A stretch of DNA of 64,000 bases from assembly GCF_030547545.1 (NCBI RefSeq), contig NZ_JAUOQE010000013.1, positions 1 through 64,000 on the forward strand. Reading direction: 5' to 3'. The notes below the pieces were generated by a model, which was not told where the DNA came from, ran no database searches, and saw nothing but the letters and a program-made list of their open reading frames with translations. The position numbers and the translations under genes were made by a program. Within the stretch, counting starts at the first letter, position 1. Each line of letters opens with the position of its first letter. Shown in pieces: positions 8,091 to 16,405 of this stretch. This DNA is from Amphritea sp. 1_MG-2023 (GTDB lineage: Bacteria > Pseudomonadota > Gammaproteobacteria > Pseudomonadales > Balneatricaceae).

Positions 8091-8620
8091 CGGAATTCGC
8101 TTATGGCTCTGGCTTAGATGAAATTCGGTGAACAATCGCTGCATGAGTACAGACCCATGAACGTTTAGTCGGCCATTATAGAGGAAACCGCGAAAGAATT
8201 AACAACCGGATTTACATTCCCTGCAAAAGGCCATAAAAAACAGTCTTTTGGTGGGCATTATTAAACGATTCATGGTGTGAGGATTGTGTTTTTCGCTGAG
8301 ACTACTGCGATGCATTATAAAAAGCCGAGCATCACTGAAGAGTGATTAGCGGCGAGTAGCGACGAAAACTGCCACGATTCAGCATGATTAGCATACCGAG
8401 AGTGTCGAACAGCTGCATGTAAAACGCAGCAACGTTGGCGAAAACCCTCGCAAACCTTCATGACAACATGAATCAACGCTCAGGCTCAAGCATTAGAGTG
8501 TAGAAAAACTACTCTCTCCGTTAATTTATAACCGCTGCTATTTATGCGCTAAATAGCCATAATACACACTCAAGACGGTGTCGGCCGTCTGTTGTTTATG
8601 ATCTATTTTGGGAGTATTGC
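8091..8620. other. 530-bp intergenic region between cysS and an EamA transporter gene
   Basis: No reading frame of note and no RNA gene was recognised. It must hold the divergent promoters of cysS and the transporter gene. A small hairpin (AGACGG at 8573-8578 with CCGTCT at 8585-8590) lies about 30 bases before the transporter start, just before the ribosome binding site GGGAG, and could affect translation or termination. Nothing else in the stretch is interpretable. Confidence 0.5.
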
Positions 8621-9535
8621 ATGCTGAGGTATTACCTTGCATTGTTGCTTTTAGGTGTCATCTGGGGCTCTAACTTCATTTTTATGAAATGGTCAACCTT
8701 ACTGATTACGCCGATGCAGACGGTTTTGCTGCGCGTCCTATTTGGCTTTCTGCCACTCTTAATCGTGGCGGGGTATAGCAAACAGTTGCAACTAAGTCAG
8801 TTGAAACATCTATTTCATTTTATGGTGATGTCCGTCCTCGCAACGACATTTTACTATTACGGCTTCGTCGCCGGCACGGATTTGATTCCGACCAGCGTGG
8901 CGGGCCTGTTAAGCGGCTCAATTCCTATTTTTACGTTTATTTGTGCCTTTCTGTTTTTACGTCAAGATCGACCGACCTTACAGATGCTGATGGGTGTAAT
9001 CGTCGGCTTTACGGGCATTATCATTAGCGCTAGACCCTGGGAAGGTACTGAGGGCGTGAATATTATGGGGGTCCTATGGATGCTCGCCGGAACCACCAGC
9101 CTTGGTATTTCGTTTGTCTATGCGCAACGTCAACTATCTCCTCTCAAGTTACCCCCTCTGGTCTTGGCGACCTGGCAAACCGGCTGCGCCACTGTCACGC
9201 TATTAATCTTGACGGATCTATCCGGCATTAGCCATCTTGCAGCGGATATCAAAACCGTATTAGGGGTGGTGCTTGGCCTTGGCGTGCTAGGCACAGGCGC
9301 CGCGTTTTTTCTTTATTACTATGCCATTGAAAAGCTAGGCTCGGTAAAAGCATCGGGCGCCACCTATATTGCACCACTGGTGGCGGTGATTATTGGCGCC
9401 ATTGTCGGTGAAGATATGAATAGCTCGATTGTGATAGCTTTCATGCTGATTTTAGGGGGCGTGATATTGATTCAAACCGGTAAACCTAAAGCCTCGCCGA
9501 TACAAGCAGCAGACATCGACAGGCATCAACCCTAA
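8621..9535 (+). CDS. EamA/DMT-superfamily transporter
   Basis: A 304-residue inner-membrane protein with about ten hydrophobic helices arranged as two EamA repeats. The first repeat opens with GVIWGSNFIFMKW, and the second ends in GAIVGEDMNSS, corresponding to the usual GE motif before the last helix. Members export amino acids, metabolites or toxic compounds; the substrate cannot be told from sequence. GGGAG lies seven bases before the ATG. The gene converges with the LysR-type regulator gene 26 bases downstream. The two might be functionally linked, but the convergent arrangement is not the usual one for a regulator and its target. Confidence 0.9.
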   Translation: MLRYYLALLLLGVIWGSNFIFMKWSTLLITPMQTVLLRVLFGFLPLLIVAGYSKQLQLSQLKHLFHFMVMSVLATTFYYYGFVAGTDLIPTSVAGLLSGSIPIFTFICAFLFLRQDRPTLQMLMGVIVGFTGIIISARPWEGTEGVNIMGVLWMLAGTTSLGISFVYAQRQLSPLKLPPLVLATWQTGCATVTLLILTDLSGISHLAADIKTVLGVVLGLGVLGTGAAFFLYYYAIEKLGSVKASGATYIAPLVAVIIGAIVGEDMNSSIVIAFMLILGGVILIQTGKPKASPIQAADIDRHQP

Positions 9536-9561
9536 TTACCTAATCGAATATTATGGCCGAG

Positions 9562-10452
9562 TCATGATTGTTGCGTTGCAGATGGGCTCAGCGCTTGCTG
9601 ACACCACGTCCAAACCGCCTCCACGGCTTGTTGCGGTGCACGGCTGCGTTTGCGTACTAAGTAATAACTAGGCTTTACGATCAGTCGTTTATCGATGACT
9701 GAGATAAGCCGCCCAGCAGCAATATCCTTCTCAACAAAAGCCCGACAAGCGAGTGCGATACCCTGACCTGCCAACGCAGCATCAATCGCCAATGTTGTTT
9801 GATTAAAGGTCGCCCCCTGTGGCTTTTCATTCGTTTGAAAAAAAGTAGGCCATTGATTATGTGAATCATGCAAAATAGGCAATTGCCGCAAACGCTCTAA
9901 TGACAGCGGCAAACGGTGACCGACCATTAAAGATGGACTCGCCACAGCAATCAACTCTTGTTGAAACAAGCACACGGCATCCAAGCTCGGAGGAAACGAG
10001 TCATGGGTTAAACGCACGGCAATATCCACTTGATCTCTATCGAAGTCAGATACCGATTCGGTGGCGATAATGCGTAACTCTATATCAGGTAAGCGTGCAT
10101 TCAATTCGCCTAATCGTGGAATTAATAACTTTGCTGCGAAGCTAGGGGTGACACTGATCGTCACTACATTGGGGTGGGATTGGATATGATTAATAGCATC
10201 GCTCATCACATCAAATGCCTGTGTCATCTCGACTAAAAAGCTGGCACCTTGAGACGTTAGCGCCAAGCCTCTTGGTAATCGATGAAATAGCGTTTGACCT
10301 AAATACTCCTCTAAAGCTCGGACTTGCTGTGCGACAGCACCTTGTGTAACACCAAGCTCGTCAGCGGCATGACGAAAACTCAAACGCCTACCTGATACTT
10401 CAAATGCACGGAGCGCATTAAGAGGCGGAAGCTTTCTTCGTGAAATAGTCAT
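9562..10452 (-). CDS. LysR-type transcriptional regulator, GcvA-like
   Basis: A 296-residue protein with an N-terminal winged helix-turn-helix (residues about 8-65: LPPLNALRAFEVSGRRLSF, then the recognition helix region TQGAVAQQVRALEEYLG) and a C-terminal substrate-binding domain. The opening LPPLNALRAFE and the layout are typical of the GcvA/AmpR group, which controls genes for amino acid metabolism or beta-lactamase. The effector is unknown. Its promoter region lies in 10453-10951, shared with a MITE fragment and the nifJ upstream region. Confidence 0.9.
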   Translation of the reverse strand: MTISRRKLPPLNALRAFEVSGRRLSFRHAADELGVTQGAVAQQVRALEEYLGQTLFHRLPRGLALTSQGASFLVEMTQAFDVMSDAINHIQSHPNVVTISVTPSFAAKLLIPRLGELNARLPDIELRIIATESVSDFDRDQVDIAVRLTHDSFPPSLDAVCLFQQELIAVASPSLMVGHRLPLSLERLRQLPILHDSHNQWPTFFQTNEKPQGATFNQTTLAIDAALAGQGIALACRAFVEKDIAAGRLISVIDKRLIVKPSYYLVRKRSRAPQQAVEAVWTWCQQALSPSATQQS

Positions 10453-10630
10453 GACGGCATACCAATCGTTTTACGACATATTAACTGGAATATTAAACCC
10501 GAGAAAGCCCTGTGTATGGCGAAATAAGGCCGTGCCTATATAAAGATCAAGGCAACAGTTACAGGCATACTGGTTGTACGTCGAAAAATGTTAACACTGA
10601 GATCCTGCTTCTCTGAAATCCCCGAAGGGC

Positions 10631-10761
10631 GGACATTAGAATGGTCATCTACTACTTTGTCAGCCAGCTTGAAAAGGTCCAGACATTTCGCTGCACTGGC
10701 TTTCGCGTATCTGGCCATTCTAATGGCCGCAGAGAACATAACGGACTTATTCGCACCTTCC
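10631..10761. mobile_element. Truncated and rearranged IS5-type MITE
   Basis: Bases 10696-10761 match the right 66 bp of the element at 2130-2223 with two differences (64/66). They end in the same inverted repeat, followed by CTAA. The expected left terminal repeat is absent. Instead ggacattagaatgg (10631-10644) is an inverted copy, 13 of 14 bases, of the internal segment at 10715-10728. So this copy lost its left end and carries an inverted partial duplication. It sits in the nifJ upstream region. Confidence 0.75.
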
Positions 10762-10951
10762 CTAAAGCGACTCATCACAACCGCAACTATGACCGCTTTT
10801 AACAGCAAAATCATGAGAATAAACTAATATTTAGACAGCGATGTATGAAAACGAGTGTTTGGCTAACCAGTCGTGCTATTTAAGCCGCTAACCTATCAAT
10901 CTCCGTTTTTAACGTTACGTGAATTGCGTCAGCCTCTCTAGGAGTGCCCTC

Positions 10952-13900
10952 ATGAGTACCACCGAATTCCGCATGATGGATGGCAATGAAGCCGCCGCCT
11001 ATATTGCCCATCACTTAAATGATGTGATCGCCATCTACCCCATTACGCCGGCGTCTCCGATGGGAGAATTAAGTGATCGCTGGAGTGCCGAAGGGGTTAC
11101 CAACCTGTGGGGTGTCATCCCCGATGTGATTGAGTTGCAGAGTGAAGGCGGTGCTGCTGGCGCGGTTCATGGTGCATTACAAGCCGGCGCTAAAACGACG
11201 ACCTTTACCGCATCGCAGGGCTTGTTATTAAAAATCCCTAATATGTACAAAATTGCAGGCGAGCTTACCCCAACGGTCTTTCATGTTGCCTCCCGTTCAT
11301 TAGCATCCCATGCGCTATCGATATTCTGTGATCACAGTGATGTGATGTCGACGCGGGCAACCGGTTTTGCGCTGCTCGCCTCCAACTCAGTACAAGAAGT
11401 GATGGATATGGCCACGATTGCCGAGATGGCTACGTTGACAGGTCGAGTACCGATTTTACATTTCTTCGATGGCTTTCGTACCAGCCATGAAGTCAAAAAG
11501 GTTGAACTGGTCACCGAAGCGATGCTACGTCAACTCATTGATATGGAGCGTGTGCGCGACTGCCGTAGCCGAGCGTTATCACCGGATCATCCGGTGGTGA
11601 GAGGTACCTCACAAAACCCCGATGTTTTTTTCCAAGCCCGTGAGGCGAGCAACCCCTACTACGATGGCTTCGCCACTATTGTGCAGCAGGCGATGGACAG
11701 ATTTGCCGATATCACCGGACGGCAGTACCAACTCTATGAATACGAAGGCGCTGCCGATGCCGAATCGGTCATTATACTGATGGGATCAGGCGCCGAAACG
11801 GCTTGTGAAACCGTTGATTACTTAAATCGTAACGGCGCTAAAACCGGTGTATTGAAAGTACGTCTGTTTCGCCCTTTTGATGCCGAGCGATTACTCAATG
11901 CTCTACCCCGGAGTGTGCAGCAGATCGCGGTTCTCGATCGCAGCAAAGAACCGGGCGCCAATGGCGAGCCTCTTTATAAAGATGTGGCTACCGCGTTGAT
12001 GCAATCGGTTTTAGCCAAGCAACGCGCTAGTGATAGCTTACCGAAACTCCTAGGTGGTCGCTTCGGCTTATCGTCTAAAGAGTTTACTCCGGCGATGATT
12101 AAAGGCGTATTTGATGAACTCCAAAAGACCAATAGCATCAATTTATTTACCGTTGGCATTGATGACGATGTGACCCATAAGAGTATCGATTATGATGCTA
12201 CCTTCAGAACCGATGCCCACAGCGACACGTATCAAGCCGTCTTTTATGGTCTAGGCGCGGATGGCACGGTCAGCGCCAACAAAAACAGTATTAAGATTAT
12301 CGGCAATGTGGAAGGTCAGTATGCGCAAGGACACTTTGTCTATGATTCGAAAAAATCCGGCGCGGTAACCGTTTCACATCTCCGCTTCGGCCCTCATAAG
12401 ATCCATTCCGCTTATGAAGTTCAAAACGATCAAGCTGATTTTGTTGCCTGTCATCAGCCCCGCTTCCTGAATTTATACCCGATGTTGACTAAGGCGCGCC
12501 ATGGGGCTGTATTTCTACTTAACACCCGTGCGCCAGCGACAGAGGTTTGGGATACCTTGCCCGAACAGGTACAACAACAACTCATTGATAAACAAATTCG
12601 CTTCTTCGCTATCGATGCCTATCAAGTGGCGCAGCACTGCGGCTTAGGTAAGCGCATTAATACCATTATGCAAAGCTGCTTCTTTAAGATTTCTAATATT
12701 TTACCGCTTGATCAAGCCATCGTGCAGATTAAACAAGCGGTACAGCACGCTTACCGGCGCACCCCCACGCTCATCGAACTGAACTTAAAGGCGATTGATG
12801 CGAGCCTCGATCAGCTTCATGAAATTCAGTTACATAGCAAAGCAACCAGTCGTATTCCCATGCATGAATTAATCTCTCATCAAGCTAACGATTTTGTACG
12901 ACAACTCACTGCCGAGTTAATTTCGGGTCATGGGGATCAGGTGCCGGTTAGCGCTTTTTCTGCCGATGGTACGTGGCCTACGGGCACCGCCGCGTTCGAA
13001 AAGCGAGATCTCGCTACCGAACTGCCGTTATGGGATGACACGCTCTGTACTCATTGCGGTAAATGCGTATTAGTCTGCCCTCACAGCGTTATGCGTAGCA
13101 AGATCTTCGATCAATCCTTGTTAAAAGAGGCCCCTAATAGCTTTCGCGCCGTGCCGATAAAGGGTGCCAAGGATTTCCCCGAAAACAGCTATATCAGTTA
13201 TCAGGTATCCCCAGAGGATTGCACCGGCTGCACCCTCTGCGTCGATATCTGCCCGATTGTAGATAAGCAAAATCCGACACACAAAGCGATCAACATGGTA
13301 CCTAAAGTTCAAACCTATGCGGATGAAAGAAATAATTGGGACTTTTTCCTGTCGCTACCGGAGTTTGATCGCACCAAACTAAAAAGTGGCACACTGAAAG
13401 GCTCAATGGCCTTTCAACCCCTATTTGAATTCAGCGGTGCCTGTTCTGGTTGTGGCGAAACGTCTTATATTCGCTTAGCCAGCCAACTGTTTGGCGATCG
13501 GATGATCGTCGCCAATGCGACCGGCTGCTCATCTATCTATGGTGGCAATCTGCCGACCACCCCTTGGACAACAAATGCCGAAGGACGGGGGCCCGCCTGG
13601 AACAATTCGCTGTTCGAAGATAATGCGGAGTTTGGCATGGGCATGCGCGTTGCTTTGGATAAACAAAAGCAATATGCCACGCGCCTACTCAATGAACTGA
13701 AGCCACAGCTCGATCCCGAGCTGGTTAATCAGTTAGTCACTGAAACTGAAGCCGATGAGGCGGGGATTGAACATCAACGGCAATCGATTGAACAACTCAA
13801 ACTCGCTCTCGATGGGCTAAGTGATCATTCTGCTAACGGTGATAAAGCCATTGAACTACGTCACTTAGCCGATCAACTCAGCCGCAAGAGTGTCTGGATT

Positions 13901-14566
13901 ATCGGTGGCGACGGCTGGGCCTACGATATTGGCTTTGGCGGTTTAGATCACGTATTGGCTTCAGGACGTAACGTCAACATTCTGGTACTCGATACTGAAG
14001 TCTACTCTAACACCGGCGGTCAAACCTCGAAAGCAACCCCGATCGGTGCGGTGGCTAAATTCTCTGCTTCTGGTAAAGCGGTGGCTAAAAAAGATCTAGC
14101 CCGCCTAGCTATGGATTATGAGCATGTGTATGTTGCCCATATCGCCTATGGGGCCAAGGATGTACAGACACTTCGCGCATTTCTTGAAGCTGAATCCTAT
14201 GATGGCCCTTCGTTAATCATCGCCTACTCACCCTGTATCGCTCATGGCTTTGAGCTCAAGGATAGTCACTTACATCAGCAGTTAGCGGTCAAGAGTGGTC
14301 ACTGGCCCCTATTTCGTTACGATCCCCGCTTGGCGGCACAACACAAAAATCCGCTCACCATGGATTCTAAACCCCCTTCTATCCCCTACGCTGAATTTGC
14401 GCGCCGAGAAACCCGTTTCAGCTCATTGTTACAAGCTCATCCCGTTGAAGCCGCCGCTTTTCTCGATAAAGCACAACACGAAGTTAGCGAACGTTATAAG
14501 CATTATCAGCAGCTGGCAGAGATGGACTGGGAAGCCGCATCAATACCGCAACAAGCCCCCAAATAA
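10952..14566 (+). CDS. nifJ: Pyruvate:ferredoxin (flavodoxin) oxidoreductase, single-chain
   Basis: A 1204-residue homodimeric-type enzyme that oxidises pyruvate to acetyl-CoA and CO2 and passes electrons to ferredoxin or flavodoxin. The order of domains is complete: an N-terminal pyrimidine-binding domain (YPITPASPMGE near residue 30), a gamma domain, two ferredoxin-type cluster motifs (CTHCGKC near 698 and CTGCTLC near 756), the CSGCGET segment near 830 for the third cluster, and the TPP-binding domain GGDGWAYDIGFGG near 985 with NTGGQTSKATP. AGGAG precedes the chosen ATG; a start 33 bases earlier lacks one. No nif genes are nearby, so a role in low-oxygen carbon metabolism is more likely than nitrogen fixation. 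Confidence 0.95.
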   Translation: MSTTEFRMMDGNEAAAYIAHHLNDVIAIYPITPASPMGELSDRWSAEGVTNLWGVIPDVIELQSEGGAAGAVHGALQAGAKTTTFTASQGLLLKIPNMYKIAGELTPTVFHVASRSLASHALSIFCDHSDVMSTRATGFALLASNSVQEVMDMATIAEMATLTGRVPILHFFDGFRTSHEVKKVELVTEAMLRQLIDMERVRDCRSRALSPDHPVVRGTSQNPDVFFQAREASNPYYDGFATIVQQAMDRFADITGRQYQLYEYEGAADAESVIILMGSGAETACETVDYLNRNGAKTGVLKVRLFRPFDAERLLNALPRSVQQIAVLDRSKEPGANGEPLYKDVATALMQSVLAKQRASDSLPKLLGGRFGLSSKEFTPAMIKGVFDELQKTNSINLFTVGIDDDVTHKSIDYDATFRTDAHSDTYQAVFYGLGADGTVSANKNSIKIIGNVEGQYAQGHFVYDSKKSGAVTVSHLRFGPHKIHSAYEVQNDQADFVACHQPRFLNLYPMLTKARHGAVFLLNTRAPATEVWDTLPEQVQQQLIDKQIRFFAIDAYQVAQHCGLGKRINTIMQSCFFKISNILPLDQAIVQIKQAVQHAYRRTPTLIELNLKAIDASLDQLHEIQLHSKATSRIPMHELISHQANDFVRQLTAELISGHGDQVPVSAFSADGTWPTGTAAFEKRDLATELPLWDDTLCTHCGKCVLVCPHSVMRSKIFDQSLLKEAPNSFRAVPIKGAKDFPENSYISYQVSPEDCTGCTLCVDICPIVDKQNPTHKAINMVPKVQTYADERNNWDFFLSLPEFDRTKLKSGTLKGSMAFQPLFEFSGACSGCGETSYIRLASQLFGDRMIVANATGCSSIYGGNLPTTPWTTNAEGRGPAWNNSLFEDNAEFGMGMRVALDKQKQYATRLLNELKPQLDPELVNQLVTETEADEAGIEHQRQSIEQLKLALDGLSDHSANGDKAIELRHLADQLSRKSVWIIGGDGWAYDIGFGGLDHVLASGRNVNILVLDTEVYSNTGGQTSKATPIGAVAKFSASGKAVAKKDLARLAMDYEHVYVAHIAYGAKDVQTLRAFLEAESYDGPSLIIAYSPCIAHGFELKDSHLHQQLAVKSGHWPLFRYDPRLAAQHKNPLTMDSKPPSIPYAEFARRETRFSSLLQAHPVEAAAFLDKAQHEVSERYKHYQQLAEMDWEAASIPQQAPK

Positions 14567-14631
14567 GCCAGTCGTTCAATGCGAGCGGCTAGAACATCAG
14601 CAACGTTTAACGAAAAGAACTATGATCTGAT

Positions 14632-14646
14632 TAATAATCATTATCA
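14632..14646. promoter_or_regulatory. Fur box
   Basis: TAATAATCATTATCA matches the 7-1-7 Fur consensus TGATAATNATTATCA at all but one base (13 of 14 defined positions). It lies 65 bases before the small cysteine protein at 14711 and is likely to control that gene, and perhaps ferritin beyond it, in response to iron. Confidence 0.82.
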
Positions 14647-14710
14647 TTTACAATAAAAGTGATATATTGTATAACGTTGTTTTAATCAATGTTGCGACAG
14701 GTATCTGCGG

Positions 14711-14878
14711 ATGGCTAACTCACTTAAAGCTAAAAGCCTTTGTAAACTTAAAAGCGAACTTATCTCGAAACACCTAGACGAAATAGCGAATATAACCCGT
14801 AATAGTCAGTATATTTGTAGTAAGTGCGCCCGCTCATCCGAAGGGAAAAAGTGGTTATGCAAACCGGTCGCGATCTAA
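14711..14878 (+). CDS. Small cysteine-containing protein, likely metal-binding, Fur-controlled
   Basis: This 55-residue frame is lysine-rich at the start (ANSLKAKSLCKLKSELISK) and carries cysteines at positions 11, 36, 39 and 50: CxxC in YICSKCARS, and WLCKPV near the end. The spacing resembles a small zinc- or iron-binding ribbon. I recall similar short proteins in Shewanella and Vibrio with a CRxCGRxA-type core but no assigned function. A very good Fur box 65 bases upstream and the ferritin gene 112 bases downstream point to iron homeostasis (inference). The ribosome binding site is weak (ACAGG, about ten bases before the ATG). That the frame is real is supported mainly by the family-like cysteine pattern. 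Confidence 0.72.
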   Translation: MANSLKAKSLCKLKSELISKHLDEIANITRNSQYICSKCARSSEGKKWLCKPVAI

Positions 14879-14990
14879 GTCATTTAAGTGATCACTAAAT
14901 TCGACCCATAAATGTGCTACATCAATAACTCGCTGCTATTCTGTGATTATGAATGCTTATTTCTTCTTTTAAAACGTGTATGGAGTCCAC

Positions 14991-15515
14991 ATGCTAAACA
15001 GCTCAATGCTGGAAAAACTCAATCATCAGATCAATCTAGAATTTTACTCATCTAATATGTATCTACAGATGAGCTCTTGGGCAGAATCAAAAGGCTATGA
15101 AGGATGCGCTGCGTTTTTATCTCAACATGCAGATGAAGAGATGCAGCATATGAAGCGTCTATTCACCTATGTGAATGAAACCGGTGCCATGGCGAAAATT
15201 GGATCGATCAAAGCCCCGATCGAAACCTTTGAATCCATCAAAGATCTATTCGAAAAAGTCTATCAACATGAATGCTTGATCACTCAAGAGATCAATGGTC
15301 TGGCGCATACCGCCTTCACCAATCAAGATTACTCGACCTTTAACTTTTTACAGTGGTATGTTGCTGAACAACACGAAGAAGAGAAGCTGTTTAAGGGCAT
15401 TCTCGATAAAATTGAGATCATCGGCGACGATGGTAAGGGACTCTTCTTTATCGACAAAGAGATTGGACAGTTAGCTAACGTCGATAGCAGCAATATCTTA
15501 ACCGATACCGATTGA
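14991..15515 (+). CDS. ftnA: Non-haem ferritin (FtnA)
   Basis: A 174-residue four-helix protein close to E. coli FtnA throughout. It opens MLNSSMLEKLNHQINLEF and shows the ferroxidase residues in NLEFYSSNMYLQMSSW, HADEEMQHM and the late helix WYVAEQHEEEKLF. It assembles into a 24-subunit shell that oxidises and stores iron. GGAG lies five bases before the chosen ATG; a frame 15 bases longer would swallow the ribosome binding site. The upstream Fur box and small cysteine gene, and the hemerythrin-like gene downstream, make a compact iron-related group. Confidence 0.96.
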   Translation: MLNSSMLEKLNHQINLEFYSSNMYLQMSSWAESKGYEGCAAFLSQHADEEMQHMKRLFTYVNETGAMAKIGSIKAPIETFESIKDLFEKVYQHECLITQEINGLAHTAFTNQDYSTFNFLQWYVAEQHEEEKLFKGILDKIEIIGDDGKGLFFIDKEIGQLANVDSSNILTDTD

Positions 15516-15587
15516 TACTCTTTCCTCGCGGTCCTTCTAGCGATATCCCGCTCTATCGTCGTTTAATCAACCGATAACACCATAAAC

Positions 15588-15619
15588 GAAGACCTCGCTG
15601 AAGATTCCACGAGGCCTTC
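15588..15619 (+). terminator. Hairpin after ftnA, possible terminator
   Basis: GAAGACCTCG pairs with CGAGGCCTTC (nine of ten positions, the tenth G-T) around a 12-base loop. It lies 73 bases past the ferritin stop. There is no clear T tract, so termination is uncertain. Confidence 0.45.
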
Positions 15620-15815
15620 TCGCGTCATTCAAAGAAATAACATACCAAATGATACATAATTGATTATCGTCATTATTTTTTAGTAACACAAAGCATAGAA
15701 TTTAGTGATCAGAAAGGATGCTCCACTGCATTGGACACTCACGTGGCTTCCTGACTTTATTAACGTTACCGGTGTGATTTGGGCGCGATCCCGATCAGCC
15801 ATTAAGGTGAATAAA

Positions 15816-16346
15816 ATGACCACTAGCACTCCCCCTACCGACGATTTTTCACAATGCCATATCCGCATTCTGCAGAATTTTGAACAGCTACGAGCCTTAG
15901 GAAAAGTGGATATCACTAACCCTGTTGCTACAGATATTCAGGCCAGCGCCAAGAAACTGTTAACTTTTTATCATGAGGTCGTCCTCAATCACCATCATGA
16001 AGAGGAACAGGAACTCTTTAATATCGTCATGGATTGCGCCAGCCCCGGCGAAGAACTGCATGCCGCTTCGCGGATGATAAAACGCCTTACCGATGAGCAT
16101 AGAGCGTTAGAACAGCAATGGAAAAACATTGAAGCTCCGCTAAAGAAATTAGCACAAGGAAGGTTCGCTCAGATGAATAACGCTGCCGCTACCGCCCTAG
16201 CGGATAGCTATCTATTACATGCTAAATATGAAGAGTCACACTTTTTACCCCTCGCCGCGACCATTCTCAAAAATACCGATCTTGAGTCATTAGGGCTTAG
16301 CTTACATACACGTCACAACATCCATCAAACCGCTGGCTATATGTGA
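15816..16346 (+). CDS. Hemerythrin HHE-domain protein
   Basis: A 176-residue, mostly helical protein with the histidine and acidic ligands of a di-iron hemerythrin-like fold: H in QCHIRIL, FYHEVVLNHHHEEEQELF (about residues 51-68), TDEHRALE, and HAKYEESHFLPL near 142-153. Such proteins bind oxygen or nitric oxide, or take part in iron and oxidative-stress responses. The chosen ATG has AAGGTG upstream; a frame 37 codons longer lacks homology. It follows ferritin, with 300 bases between, and ends at a terminator shared with glnS. Confidence 0.88.
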   Translation: MTTSTPPTDDFSQCHIRILQNFEQLRALGKVDITNPVATDIQASAKKLLTFYHEVVLNHHHEEEQELFNIVMDCASPGEELHAASRMIKRLTDEHRALEQQWKNIEAPLKKLAQGRFAQMNNAAATALADSYLLHAKYEESHFLPLAATILKNTDLESLGLSLHTRHNIHQTAGYM

Positions 16347-16362
16347 GATCTCCATCACGTAA

Positions 16363-16391
16363 AAAAACGGCCACATAAAGTGGCCGTTTTT
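16363..16391. terminator. Bidirectional terminator between the hemerythrin gene and glnS
   Basis: A 12-bp perfect stem (AAAAACGGCCAC with GTGGCCGTTTTT) surrounds an ATAAA loop, with A/T runs on both sides. It serves the two converging genes. Confidence 0.9.
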
Positions 16392-16405
16392 AGCAGTTTA
16401 TCGCG

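Noticed and set aside
8091-8620. A small RNA or short gene upstream of the EamA transporter
   Set aside because: No terminator-promoter pair and no coding frame with a ribosome binding site was found.
10536-10827. Frames on both strands over the second MITE fragment
   Set aside because: They read through the repeat; the shared peptide with the first element is the inverted repeat itself.
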